Source: BACL27 sp947488385 (lineage in GTDB: Bacteria; Actinomycetota; Acidimicrobiia; Acidimicrobiales; Ilumatobacteraceae). Taken from it: a stretch of 64,000 nucleotides of DNA. Both the position numbers and the translations under genes were made by a program. A model generated the notes under the pieces. It did not search any database. It was not told the origin of the DNA and saw only the letters and a list, made by a program, of their open reading frames with translations. The first letter of the stretch is position 1; each line of letters opens with the position of its first letter. The stretch lies in NCBI GenBank assembly GCA_964203655.1, contig CAXNMJ010000001.1, positions 62,001-126,000 on the forward strand, written 5' to 3'. Shown here piece by piece: positions 8,244 to 19,649 of this stretch.

Positions 8244-9056
8244 GTGGCGCAACTCAAAACCCCGCCCCGACCAACTACCGTTGAGCGCGTGGGAATACTT
8301 TCAGGCAAGAACATAGTCATCACCGGTGTTTTGACCGATGCGTCGCTGGCTTTCGGCGTGGCACAACTCGCCCAACAAGAGGGTGCGAAAATCGTACTCA
8401 CCGGTGCAGGCCGAGGTCTTTCAATCACACAACGCGCCGCAAAAAAACTTTCAACACAAGTTGAAGTCATTGAATTTGATGTCACGGTCGATGAGCATGT
8501 ACTCAGCGCACGAACGGCAGTCGAAAAACATCTTGGACGCGTAGATGGAGTACTCCACTCAATTGGTTTTGCCCCGGCTGCATGCCTTGGCGATGACTTC
8601 ATGGCCGCAAGTTGGCAAGATGTCTCGACTGCGATGCAGATCTCTGCATATTCGCTGAAGACTTTGGCTGATGCGTTCGTTCCTTTGATGACAGCCGGTG
8701 GTTCAATCGTCGGATTAGATTTCGATAATACGGTTGCGTGGCCGGCTTACAACTGGATGGGTGTGGCCAAGTCGGCTCTTGAAAGCACCAACCGATATTT
8801 GGCCAAGGCTCTCGGGCCAAAAAACATTCGATGCAATTTGATTGCTGCAGGGCCGATTCGCACGATGGCTGCAAAATCGATTCCGTCGTTCAGTGCGTTT
8901 GAAGACATTTGGGGAGATCGAGCTCCACTCGGATGGAATGTGAACGATTCGAACCCTGTTGCCCGCAGTACTGTTGCCCTTCTAAGTGACTGGTTCCCGG
9001 CAACAACTGGCGAAATCATTCATGTTGATGGTGGTTTCCACTCGACAGGTGCTTAG
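8244..9056 (+). CDS. fabI: Enoyl-[acyl-carrier-protein] reductase (FabI/InhA type)
   Basis: A short-chain dehydrogenase that reduces the trans-2-enoyl group in the last step of each type II fatty acid elongation round. The N-terminal nucleotide-binding segment reads 'GKNIVITGVLTDASLAFGVA', the non-classical glycine-poor version seen in InhA/FabI. The catalytic Tyr-x6-Lys pair occurs in 'YNWMGVAK', with 'DFDNTVAWPAYNWMG' resembling InhA more closely than enteric FabI. The C-terminal 'GEIIHVDGGFHS' is family-typical. The GTG start at 8244 has an AAAGGTGG Shine-Dalgarno-like element upstream; a second GTG at 8289 would give a start closer to that of known InhA proteins. It is divergent from npdG across a 79-bp gap. 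Confidence 0.88.
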   Translation: MAQLKTPPRPTTVERVGILSGKNIVITGVLTDASLAFGVAQLAQQEGAKIVLTGAGRGLSITQRAAKKLSTQVEVIEFDVTVDEHVLSARTAVEKHLGRVDGVLHSIGFAPAACLGDDFMAASWQDVSTAMQISAYSLKTLADAFVPLMTAGGSIVGLDFDNTVAWPAYNWMGVAKSALESTNRYLAKALGPKNIRCNLIAAGPIRTMAAKSIPSFSAFEDIWGDRAPLGWNVNDSNPVARSTVALLSDWFPATTGEIIHVDGGFHSTGA

Positions 9057-9072
9057 TTAGAACTAAAAACCT

Positions 9073-10642
9073 ATGAGAAAATTTCTGGTTGGCTTTGTCT
9101 CATTTGCGATTTCGTTTTTTAGTCTTGCCATAAATGTTGAAGCCAAATCAATCGAAGTCAAATCACAAGTCGAACCGCTGACGATTACTGCAGCCACAAC
9201 AGACACGGCTTATGAAAGTCAGTGGGCTTTACAAGCATCAAAAATCAGCGATGTTTGGCCAACAACAACAGGTTCTGGAGTCATCGTTGCAGTCATCGAC
9301 TCGGGGTCTGGACCGAACCCAGACTTAGACCAAAATTTATTGCCTGGTCGATCAATCACACGCGGTCGCATCACCGATAGCGCGACAGACGTCGACATAA
9401 TTGGGCACGGCACTCATGTTGCAGGAATAATCGCTGCCCGTAGCAACAACAGCATCGGCATCGCGGGCGTTGCACCAAACGCACAAATTTTGCCGATCAG
9501 AATTCTTGACTCTCGCGGCGACGGATCAGATAGCGATCTAGCTCTCGCGATTCGATACGCATCTGATCAAGGTGCTCGAGTAATCAATCTTTCGCTAGGC
9601 GGCACAAACCAAACTTCTGCATTGCAGGGTGCGCTCGAGTATGCCGCTAGCAAGGGCATCTTGGTCGTCGCCGCCGCAGGCAACGGTGGTCTGACGGCGA
9701 GCACGACTTTTCCTGCGGGAAATGATCTGACGATCGCGGTCACCGCTGTGGACCCGACCTTGAACGCTCCATCATTCACACAACGGGGCACCTACATCGA
9801 CATTTCGGCACCTGGCACCAGCATCTGTTCGTTGATTCGTTTTGACGCAGTTGTCGACGTTTCACGTCGTTGCGCCGGCGTTACTGAGCCGTATGCATTG
9901 ATGAGTGGCACCTCAATGGCGGCTGCATTTGTGAGCGGTGTCGCCGCATTAGTTTTCAGTGCGAAACCCGAATTCAACGCACAACAAGTTCGTGAAGTAA
10001 TTATCGCCACTGCACAAGACATCGGCGAACCTGGACGTGATCAAATATTCGGTGCTGGAATGATCGATGCCTATGCAATTTTCAAGGCACTTGGTTTCTT
10101 TCCTGACAAGATTGTGTTTCCGACTGTCTCATCGCTGGGAAGAGTTGGACAAGAGGCCGTAGGCGGCACCGTACAGATTCCAGAAAGCGAGAGACTGCAG
10201 TGGTATCGGTGCCTCGCGCCAGGCGAAGCAACCTTGACAATACCGATGGACTGCTCGGCTATTGCTCAAGCACAAAGAAATATCTACATTCCGACACGAA
10301 AAGACTTAAATTCATTTTTAAGATTTGGCACGCTCATCTCGATTGGCGGAACTCCTCAGATGCGCTTTTCCGAAACGACACCCAAGATCGCCGCGATCTG
10401 GACAACCAACACAACTCTTGAGGCTGGCATCAAAATTGCAGTGAAAGACTTGATTGAAAGTGTCTCAAACGGCGCAGAGTCTGCTCGCGTAATTAGTGGC
10501 TCATGTTCGATTCGGAAAAACATTTTGACGACTACAGAGAGCGGCAATTGTCAGATCAGAATTTTCGCAGCCGCAAAAAACCCATACGCAAAACTTGCTC
10601 GAACTGTCGACTTGATTGTTGTCGCGAAAGCCAGATCAAACA

Positions 10643-10650
<8 letters not shown>
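9073..10650 (+). CDS. Secreted subtilisin-like serine protease (S8 family)
   Basis: A 525-residue protein with an N-terminal signal peptide (residues 1-24, 'Arg-Lys' then a hydrophobic core, likely cut after 'NVEA'). A complete S8 catalytic domain follows: Asp76 in 'AVIDSGSG', His112 in 'GHGTHVAGIIAA', oxyanion Asn204 in 'AAGNGG' and Ser281 in 'SGTSMAAAFVSG'. The prodomain is short or absent (about 35 residues). About 180 residues after the catalytic domain match nothing I recognise; they contain two Cys ('CSIRK', 'GNCQIR') that could form a disulfide. It follows the enoyl reductase by 16 bp and overlaps the next gene by 8 bp, so the three plus-strand genes are probably co-transcribed. The role may be extracellular proteolysis or surface processing. 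Confidence 0.88.
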
Positions 10651-12638
<1,988 letters not shown>

Positions 12639-12646
<8 letters not shown>

Positions 12647-13250
12647 TAAAACCACCCTCGTGAATAATCTCCGAGGGTTTACGGCGAGGTCGTCTTGCAC
12701 TCGCTCCCTTTTCAGTTGCTTTTTCAGGCACCGGCCAGCCGAGTGCAACAGCACCGATTAATTGCATTTGTTCGGGAACATTGAAGTCACTCCGTAATTT
12801 TTGCTCGCCACTGAAGACCCCAAAAAACAAAGCACCCAATCCAACATCGTGGGCTGCGAGCAATAACTGCATCGTCGCAAAAGACGCATCAACTGTCCAA
12901 TACGGTGTTGGCCAACTCTCGGTGCTTGAGCCCAACTTGGTCGACGCTTTATCGGGCTCGCTGTAACGCTCAAGATAAGCATTCGGATCGGCAAACGCCA
13001 AAGCAATCACCGGTGCATCCAACAGGTGCTGCCATCTAAAACTTGCCCGCTTTTCTTTGGGCAGTGTGACATTCCAAAATCTATTCGTATCTTCATTTTG
13101 TAGAACAAGCAGGTGCCAACCTTGCGCCTTGCCCGCAGACGGTGCCCAAGATGCAATCTCGACGATGCGATTCAAGAGTTCGGCGTCAACCGACTTTTTT
13201 TGAAATGCACGCACCATTTTGCGCGAGCGAGCGCAGTCCGCAAACTGCAT
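12639..13250 (-). CDS. Nitroreductase-family protein (FMN-dependent)
   Basis: A 203-residue nitroreductase-fold protein that would bind FMN and NAD(P)H as a dimer. Typical elements are 'RSRKMVRAFQKKSVD' near the N-terminus (the R-S-x-R FMN phosphate motif), 'ASWAPSAGKAQGWHLLVLQ' (FMN-binding S-A-x-N-x-Q-x-W variant) and 'GLGALFFGVFSG' plus 'AVALGWPVPE' in the C-terminal half. Such proteins reduce nitro compounds, quinones or flavin-linked substrates, and the substrate here is unknown. Some members take part in F420 or B12-ligand chemistry, but nothing here points to those. The C-terminal 20 residues are basic. It is followed, 9 bp upstream on the same strand, by an unknown gene. Confidence 0.82.
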
Positions 13251-13259
13251 GTCAACTGT

Positions 13260-13916
13260 TTAGTGCTTGCCGAGTTTCAGCAAGTTCTCTGTCATCGTCC
13301 AGCCGTGCACAACGAGTGCACCAGATTTCTTGGCTGAAACATTCTTGAACAATGCGGTCACGTCGGCGGGGGCTTTGCCCGGCTTTGATGACTCAAAATC
13401 TAAAAAGCCGCTTTGACCATTGCTCTTAATCACGAATGACTGTTCGTCATAAGTAGATTCACATCCAAAGCGTCTTGCAAGCCTTTTACCCCATGCTCGT
13501 TCTTCGCCGACTGCGCGATGATCAGGTCGAGGAATCAACTCGGTGAGAGATTTGAAAGCCTCAAGCGCATCGACCGTCACAAAGCGCGAACCAACTACGA
13601 CATCTTCATCAGGAAAAGCCATCAACGCGCGATGGTATGCCTCGCTCATAAGACCTTTCAGAATCTGATCACGCTTGGATGTTCGCTTGACACTCAACAT
13701 TCCGAGCAAAACGCACGGAGTGCCACCGATTCGCTCAAGAGTTGAAAACATAAACCCGTGCAATTTGCCGTCAAGTTTTGCACTTGCGAAAAGAACCCAA
13801 TCTTCTTTGGCTTTTGAGATTGCCCCAATACCGAAAGCCCCGCCCATCGCGGCAAGATCATCAAGGTCTGTATCAACCAGCGCCGAAGCGTCAATGGTTT
13901 TCACAACAAGCGACAT
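13260..13916 (-). CDS. Protein of unknown function (possible GNAT-like fold)
   Basis: A 218-residue ORF with coding character, placed between the nitroreductase gene and dnaE. No family was recognised with confidence. The central part, 'KLHGFMFSTLERIGGTPCVLLGMLSVKRTSKRD' (beta-strand, beta-strand, helix with conserved-looking basic residues), resembles the core of acyltransferases of the GNAT superfamily. However, no clear acetyl-CoA R/Q-x-x-G-x-G/A motif can be seen. No signal peptide, membrane segment or cysteine cluster is present. The start is ATG. A short C-terminal Lys-rich region follows. It is probably soluble, and its function is open. Confidence 0.55.
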   Translation of the reverse strand: MSLVVKTIDASALVDTDLDDLAAMGGAFGIGAISKAKEDWVLFASAKLDGKLHGFMFSTLERIGGTPCVLLGMLSVKRTSKRDQILKGLMSEAYHRALMAFPDEDVVVGSRFVTVDALEAFKSLTELIPRPDHRAVGEERAWGKRLARRFGCESTYDEQSFVIKSNGQSGFLDFESSKPGKAPADVTALFKNVSAKKSGALVVHGWTMTENLLKLGKH

Positions 13917-13982
13917 AACCCTTATAGTCTGCCAGCAAAAATCTCAATTTCCGATGGGAGCGCTAATTACTTTGACTAGACC

Positions 13983-16900
13983 TCAGCCGATGTAGACGCT
14001 GTTGCCATATGAAGCACGCAACACTCCAATCGCGCGATCAATGTCAACGTTGAACTCAGGAGCAAGACGCAGACTCTTGCCACCGGGCATATGCAACTGA
14101 ACTGGCGTCAGCCCGCTGTGGTCTTTCAAAAGTTCTTGCAGGTTGATGATGTCTTCTTGCGAGAGTGATCGTCCAGCCAGCTCAATATGCAGGCTCATGT
14201 CGTTGGCGCGCATCGGTTCGACAATCTTCAACTCTTGAGCATTAAACGAAATACGTGAATCGTCCCGCTTGTCGAGCCTTCCACGCACCGTAATAATTGA
14301 ATCTTCTTCGATCAGATGACCGAAACTGGCAAACGTCTTTGGAAAAATATTCACATCGATGTTGCCTTGCAAATCTTCAATCGTGATTACCGCCATTTGA
14401 TCACCCTTGCGCGTGAACTTTCGATCCACCGCAGTAATCACACCGCCAAGAGTCAAGTAAGCCCCATCGGCTTTGTCTTCCAAATCGGCGAGCGAACATT
14501 CAACTTTTCGTCGAAGCTGACCCTCAACTCCTCGAAGAGGATGATCTGAGACGTACAGCCCCAGCATTTCACGCTCAATTTTAAGTTGTTCAGACTTCTC
14601 GTAATTGATGTTCGGAATCTCGATCTGCTCAGAGAATCCTGATTTATCGCCTCCCCCGTCATCAAACAAACTCATCACACCCTGGTCGCGCTCGCGACGA
14701 CGATTGAGGGTGTTTTCAATAATTGATTCGAACACGAGAAACAATCCTTTTCGTGGGTGCCCTAGCGAATCAAACGCTCCCGCTTTGATCAGCGACTCAA
14801 CGGTTCGTTTGTTCAACGTTGAAATTGGCGCACGATCTACGAAGTCATAGAAAGATGTGAACGGACCATTCGCCCGTCGATACTCAACAAGTTGACCAAC
14901 CAAGGCTTCGCCTACGTTGCGAATAGCCGAGAGCCCAAAGCTGATGACTCGCTCTTGGCCATCCACAACCGGCACGAAGTCGACACCTGAGGTATTGATA
15001 TCTGGAGTTTTGACCGTGATGTTGCTCGCACGAGCATCAGCCAAAAATATTGCGGCTCGGTCATAACTTGCCTTGACGCTCGTAAGCAAGCACGATAAAT
15101 ATTCGACCGGATAATTCGCTTTGAGATACGCCGTCTGATACGCGATGAATCCGTAGCCATAGGCGTGGCTCTTACCAAACGCGTAGTCGGCGAAATTTTC
15201 GATGGTGTCAAACAATTCTTCAGCGAGTTGCTCGCCGTATCCACGCTCAATACAGCCAGCTTCGAAGACCACTCGCTGCTTTTTCATGTCATCGCGATTC
15301 TTTTTTCCGCATGCTTTGCGCAGATCATCTGCTTTTTCAAGGCTGTAACCGGCGAACTTTTGGGCGACGCGCATCATGCTCTCTTGATAGATCATCAATC
15401 CATACGTGTCACCAAGAAGATCTTGTGCATCTTCATGAAAAACTTTTGGCGTCTTTCTCTCGTTTTTGTAGTCGGCATAGTCATTGTGCATATTTGCACC
15501 CATCGGACCGGGTCGATAAAGAGCAACGATTGCCGCCAGGTCATCGATGGTTTTTGGCACCATGCTGCGCACCAACGCGCGAATGTTGGTTGATTCAAGT
15601 TGAAACACGCCGATCGTGTCGCCACGTTGCAACAACTCAAAAGTTTTTAGATCATCAAACGGTGCTTTGTCAATATCAAAGTCGGGATTGCTCAACTCGC
15701 GAATCATCTTGTTTGTATCGGTGATCACGTCGAGGTTGCGCAAACCCAAGATGTCCATCTTCAATAGGCCGAGTTCTTCGACGGCGTGCATTTCATATTG
15801 CGTCACAATCGGCGCCAGGTCTGCTTGCTGCCCAGACTCGGCCTTGCGCTGAATTGGTAGATACTCGGTGAGTTTTTCTTTGGTAATCACAACCGCCGCG
15901 GCATGAATGCCGACACTTCGCTTCAAACCTTCAAGGCCTCGCGCAGTATCAACGATTTGTTTTACATCAGGATCAGATTCATAGAGACTGCGCAAATCGC
16001 TGGCGGCCTGAAAGCCCGACTTGTGTTCTTCGCTCTCTTCGAAGCAATACTTGAGCGGCGTATCGCGACCCATCACGACGGGTGGCATCAACTTGGCAAT
16101 CTTGTCGCCCAATCCATATGGGAATCCGAGAACTCTTGCCGCGTCGCGAACAGCGTTACGAGCCTTGATGGTGCCAAAGGTGATGATTTGGGCAACATGG
16201 TCGCGACCATATTTTTCAGACGCATAACGGATCATTTCATCGCGGTAGCGCGAGTCGAAGTCCATGTCGATGTCGGGCATCGAACGTCGACCTGGGTTCA
16301 AGAAGCGTTCAAATAGCAAGTCATATTTAATTGGATCAAGGTCAGTGATCTGCAACGAATATGCCACTGCACAACCGGCGGCTGATCCGCGACCTGGACC
16401 AACACGAATCAAACGCTCATGGGCGTAACGAACCAGGTCCCAGACGATCAAGAAATAAGAACTGAAACCCATCGTCTTGATAGTCAGCAACTCGTAAGCG
16501 ACACGTTCGACGACTTCTGGCGCAAGTTTTTCGCCCCATCGTTTTTGCGCACCCAACCATGTCAGATGTTCTAGATATGCGTGATCATCTTTAAAACCAG
16601 CAGGAATCGGAAAATCAGGAAGCACTGGAACATTGAATTGAATATCTACTTTTGCTCGCTCAGCAATCCATAATGTGTTGTCGCAGGCTGTGGGTTGCTC
16701 TCGAAACAACCAACGCATCTCTTCGGCGGTCTTTAGGTAGTGCTCGTGCCCTTCAAACTTGAGACGATTCGGGTCGTGAATCGTGCAACCCGTTTGTACA
16801 CAAAGCAAAGCGTCATGTGCACCACTGTCTTCACGATGCGTGTAGTGGCAGTCGTTGGTCGCCAAAAGTGGCGCACCAAGCTTCTTGCTGATTTCGACGA

Positions 16901-17510
16901 GTTTCGGATTTGTTTCTATCTGCAGTGGAATGCCGTGGTCTTGAAGTTCAATAAAGAAATTATCTTTACCGAAAATATCTTGCAGTCGTGCCGCAGTCTT
17001 GAGGGCCTCTTCATTCTTTCCATTTTTAAGTGCTTGCAAAACATGCCCGCCCAGACAACCAGAAGTTGCGATAAGCCCTGAGCTGTACTTGGTCAACAAC
17101 TCCCAGTCCATGCGGGGCTGGTAGTAATAGCCCTCAAGAAAAGCCAAGCTTGCAAGCTGAATCAAGTTTTTATAACCGACGTTATTTTCAGCCAGAAGAG
17201 TCAAGTGATAATAAAGTTTTTTGCCCGCTTCGGTGTCGCCGCCACTGTCGTCGACTCGACCACGACGTGTTGGGCGTTCAAATCGAGTTTCATAGGCCAT
17301 GTAAGCCTCGGTACCAATTATTGGTTTAATGCCGCGCTTCGTGCACTCTTTGTAGAAATCTATAACTCCGTACATGTTGCCGTGATCAGTGATACCCAAC
17401 GCAGGTTGGCCGTCACCCACTGCTCGATCAACTAACTCATCAAGACGCGACGCCCCATCAAGCATCGAAAATTCTGTGTGAACATGAAGATGAGTAAATG
17501 AACTACCCAT
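13983..17510 (-). CDS. dnaE: DNA polymerase III alpha subunit
   Basis: The 1175-residue replicative polymerase catalytic subunit. An N-terminal PHP domain starts 'HLHVHTEFSMLDG' and contains further metal-binding His/Asp segments ('GITDHGNMYG'). The polymerase active-site loop is 'MPDIDMDFD' (about residues 400-410), with the third Asp region in 'DLAAIVALYRPGPMG'. Helix-hairpin-helix and OB-fold domains fill the C-terminal part ('GVITAVDRKFTRKGDQMAVITIEDLQG' region). The length and domains match DnaE1-type enzymes rather than the shorter DnaE2. The start ATG overlaps the bpa stop by one base (TAATG), so the two genes are very probably co-transcribed. Confidence 0.97.
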   Translation of the reverse strand: MGSSFTHLHVHTEFSMLDGASRLDELVDRAVGDGQPALGITDHGNMYGVIDFYKECTKRGIKPIIGTEAYMAYETRFERPTRRGRVDDSGGDTEAGKKLYYHLTLLAENNVGYKNLIQLASLAFLEGYYYQPRMDWELLTKYSSGLIATSGCLGGHVLQALKNGKNEEALKTAARLQDIFGKDNFFIELQDHGIPLQIETNPKLVEISKKLGAPLLATNDCHYTHREDSGAHDALLCVQTGCTIHDPNRLKFEGHEHYLKTAEEMRWLFREQPTACDNTLWIAERAKVDIQFNVPVLPDFPIPAGFKDDHAYLEHLTWLGAQKRWGEKLAPEVVERVAYELLTIKTMGFSSYFLIVWDLVRYAHERLIRVGPGRGSAAGCAVAYSLQITDLDPIKYDLLFERFLNPGRRSMPDIDMDFDSRYRDEMIRYASEKYGRDHVAQIITFGTIKARNAVRDAARVLGFPYGLGDKIAKLMPPVVMGRDTPLKYCFEESEEHKSGFQAASDLRSLYESDPDVKQIVDTARGLEGLKRSVGIHAAAVVITKEKLTEYLPIQRKAESGQQADLAPIVTQYEMHAVEELGLLKMDILGLRNLDVITDTNKMIRELSNPDFDIDKAPFDDLKTFELLQRGDTIGVFQLESTNIRALVRSMVPKTIDDLAAIVALYRPGPMGANMHNDYADYKNERKTPKVFHEDAQDLLGDTYGLMIYQESMMRVAQKFAGYSLEKADDLRKACGKKNRDDMKKQRVVFEAGCIERGYGEQLAEELFDTIENFADYAFGKSHAYGYGFIAYQTAYLKANYPVEYLSCLLTSVKASYDRAAIFLADARASNITVKTPDINTSGVDFVPVVDGQERVISFGLSAIRNVGEALVGQLVEYRRANGPFTSFYDFVDRAPISTLNKRTVESLIKAGAFDSLGHPRKGLFLVFESIIENTLNRRRERDQGVMSLFDDGGGDKSGFSEQIEIPNINYEKSEQLKIEREMLGLYVSDHPLRGVEGQLRRKVECSLADLEDKADGAYLTLGGVITAVDRKFTRKGDQMAVITIEDLQGNIDVNIFPKTFASFGHLIEEDSIITVRGRLDKRDDSRISFNAQELKIVEPMRANDMSLHIELAGRSLSQEDIINLQELLKDHSGLTPVQLHMPGGKSLRLAPEFNVDIDRAIGVLRASYGNSVYIG

Positions 17511-17989
17511 TACAGGTAAGTTCCCGGACGATCCCCCGGTTGTGCGTTCGGCGCCTGACCTGACTGAATCTGCTTTTGATCAGATTGCTGACGCATCGAC
17601 AGTTGTTGGGCGAACATCGTGGCTTGAATGCCATGAAACAGACCCTCGAGCCAACCAACTAACTGTGCTTTAGCCACACGCAACTCGGCATCTGATGGAA
17701 CTTCGCCATCATTGAACGGCAACGCCAACATCCTCAACTCTTCTTGCAAGTCAGGCGACAATGCTTCGGCAAGTTCAACAATTGAACGCTCATAGATCTC
17801 TGCCAATCGCTCTCGCGAAGGCAAATCAAGCGTCATTGAATGAACCTCGTCGAGCAACTGCTTGATCATCGAACCAATGCGCATGACTTTTGCCGGCGCA
17901 GTCACTGTCTCGAGCGTGACTTCACTTTGCTCATCGACCACTTCAGCCGATTCGCCTATCGGATCTGGTTTATCTTCAGAGTTTTTCAT
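17510..17989 (-). CDS. bpa: Bacterial proteasome activator Bpa (PafE)
   Basis: A 159-residue protein matching the actinobacterial ring-shaped, ATP-independent activator of the 20S proteasome. The core reads 'AKVMRIGSMIKQLLDEV', 'LPFNDGEVPSDAELRVAKAQL' and 'VGWLEGLFHGIQATMFAQQ', all closely like the mycobacterial protein (Rv3780). The C-terminus ends in G-T-Y-L, a hydrophobic-Tyr-X (HbYX)-like tail of the kind that docks into proteasome alpha rings. The acidic N-terminus and Gln-rich linker before the tail also fit. ATG at 17989 is used because the in-frame start at 18040 would run into the neighbouring phosphodiesterase gene. The gene predicts a 20S proteasome elsewhere in the genome; none lies in the window. 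Confidence 0.9.
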   Translation of the reverse strand: MKNSEDKPDPIGESAEVVDEQSEVTLETVTAPAKVMRIGSMIKQLLDEVHSMTLDLPSRERLAEIYERSIVELAEALSPDLQEELRMLALPFNDGEVPSDAELRVAKAQLVGWLEGLFHGIQATMFAQQLSMRQQSDQKQIQSGQAPNAQPGDRPGTYL

Positions 17990-18008
17990 GGTGGGGGCGC
18001 CAAACTTA

Positions 18009-19130
18009 TCACTTAACCGCTGTTGCGAGCAACGGTACATCTAGTTCGTCGTCGGTCAAAGCACCATGTCGACACTGCAACAAAAATGGGCCAGTATCAC
18101 CCACGTCATCAAAACTGATTGGGTCACGAGGCACCAGCGCTACATCCCCAAGTCGCTTGCGGGTCGCCGGCCCAAGCCGCGGCCCAAGCCAATTTTCATC
18201 GATCACTTGTTCTTTGCTTACAACCCATGCCACATCGGCATGGTGCGCAGATGCGCGAGCAAGCAACTCGACTTGTACTCCGTCGCGGGCATGCAACCAT
18301 CTGAATCTGCCCTCACCCGATTGATACGCCGTCATCGCCAAAACTTCGGGATTCGGCGGAAGCGTGTTTGTGCCCACCATTACTTGTCCGTGATCGGCCG
18401 TCACCAACAGAACAGCACCCGGTGTCAAGACATCTTGAATGCTCTTGACAATTGCGTCGGCGCTGCGCAACTCTGCTTCATAAAACGGACCAAAGCCTCG
18501 TTCGTGGGCGATCTTGTCGACGCCGTCGTAATAAGCATAAATAAATCTCTCACCACTACGAAGCAGCTGTCCGACTTCTACAGAAATACTTGAGGCCGCA
18601 CGCCAACCTCGCGCCTTTACGCCACGCAAATGAGCCTCAGTAAATGCTGAGCCTTCAAGTTCTGCTTTGCTCAACACCGGCACACTCGCACCCATAAACG
18701 GCGGACACGGCTGAACCAAATCTGGTGGATACATATTTCTCAGATCACCTTTGTCATCGCCCCACCTGAGCATTTGCATCACTCGCCCACCCATATCAAT
18801 GCGATAGCCGACAAGACCGTGCTCAGCAGGCGCCAAGCCGGTTGTGATCGAAGTAAGTGCGCTCACTGTTGTTGTTGGAGCAACTGTTGTGATCGAAGAT
18901 CCTTGCATTGCACTCATAGTTGGACACTGAGCAAGATTTTTTTGCAGTTGATGCCAACCCAAACCATCGATCACGAGGAGCACAACTTGGTGCGCCCCTT
19001 GCACGACACTTGGCATCCAGTCCGGAATTTCTTTTGTGCCCGACGGTCCAAGCAACGCGGGAATAATGCCTGTTATGCAACCGTTTTTGTAGTTTGGAAG
19101 TCGCGGTCCAGTTGCAGGTTTGTTTGCCAT
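18009..19130 (-). CDS. Nucleotide pyrophosphatase/phosphodiesterase family protein (alkaline phosphatase superfamily)
   Basis: A 373-residue metal-dependent hydrolase of the type I phosphodiesterase/NPP family. Visible landmarks are 'LLVIDGLGWHQL' (first metal Asp), 'TVAPTTTVSALTSITTGLAPAEHGLVGY' in pieces (catalytic Thr and metal sites), 'YYDGVDKIAHERG' (Asp/His) and 'VTADHGQVMVG' (Asp-His). No signal peptide is apparent, so it may act in the cytoplasm. The substrate may be a nucleotide or phospholipid-type diester and cannot be assigned. It is the first gene upstream of bpa-dnaE on the minus strand and is divergent from the Rrf2 gene. Confidence 0.85.
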   Translation of the reverse strand: MANKPATGPRLPNYKNGCITGIIPALLGPSGTKEIPDWMPSVVQGAHQVVLLVIDGLGWHQLQKNLAQCPTMSAMQGSSITTVAPTTTVSALTSITTGLAPAEHGLVGYRIDMGGRVMQMLRWGDDKGDLRNMYPPDLVQPCPPFMGASVPVLSKAELEGSAFTEAHLRGVKARGWRAASSISVEVGQLLRSGERFIYAYYDGVDKIAHERGFGPFYEAELRSADAIVKSIQDVLTPGAVLLVTADHGQVMVGTNTLPPNPEVLAMTAYQSGEGRFRWLHARDGVQVELLARASAHHADVAWVVSKEQVIDENWLGPRLGPATRKRLGDVALVPRDPISFDDVGDTGPFLLQCRHGALTDDELDVPLLATAVK

Positions 19131-19183
19131 GATCGTGTCCCCCGAGAGTAGTTCAGCCCTAATAGAGCCCGCTCACAATGACA

Positions 19184-19189
19184 TAGAAT
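19184..19189 (+). promoter_or_regulatory. Possible -10 element for a leaderless rrf2 transcript
   Basis: The hexamer TAGAAT lies six bases before the GTG start of the Rrf2-type gene. This is the spacing expected if transcription begins at the start codon, which is common in Actinobacteria. No convincing -35 hexamer is seen 17-18 bases upstream, so the call rests on the -10 match and position only. Confidence 0.3.
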
Positions 19190-19195
19190 ATTGAC

Positions 19196-19643
19196 GTGCG
19201 AATCTCTACCCGCGGCGACTATGCCTGCCGAGCTTTGCTCTCCTTAAGTTTGCACGCTGATGACGATCTACCGACATCCGTAAGAGATATTGCCGAGCGC
19301 ACCGCACTGCCGCAGCCATATCTTGAACAAATTCTCTTGGCACTCAAAGGCGCCGGCCTGGTCAAATCTAAAGCGGGGTGTCGGCGGTGGCTACATTCTT
19401 GCCAAACCAGCGACTGACATTCGCCTGTCAGAAATAATCTCGGCAGTTGACGGTCCAATTTCAGTTGGTGACTTCGGCGAACCTCACAAAGATGGCGCTT
19501 GTGACCACGATGGACAGTGCGTACTACTTGCAGTCTGGAACTTGGCCAGCGAATACATGCGTGAGCACCTTGCCAAATACACACTTGAAGATATTGCCGC
19601 AATCTCTAAAGGTCAGGCTGCTTGGCCCTCAGTTAAAAAATAA
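19196..19643 (+). CDS. Rrf2-family transcriptional regulator, reading frame broken by one extra base
   Basis: A winged-helix regulator of the IscR/Rrf2 family, here in two frames. The first frame (GTG at 19196) gives the N-terminal helix-turn-helix, 'RISTRGDYACRALLSLS' and 'LPQPYLEQILLALKGAGLVKSK', then shifts off at the GGGG run 19375-19378. Reading with one G removed gives K-A-G-V-G-G-G-Y, the family wing, and continues in the +1 frame as 'ILAKPATDIRLSEIISAVDG' to the stop at 19643. The C-terminal 'CDHDGQC' segment may ligate an Fe-S cluster, as in several Rrf2 proteins. Joined length is about 148 residues, which is normal. It may be a sequencing insertion in a homopolymer or a true frameshift. 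It stands alone and is divergent from the phosphodiesterase gene. Confidence 0.82.
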
Positions 19644-19649
19644 TTTGCG

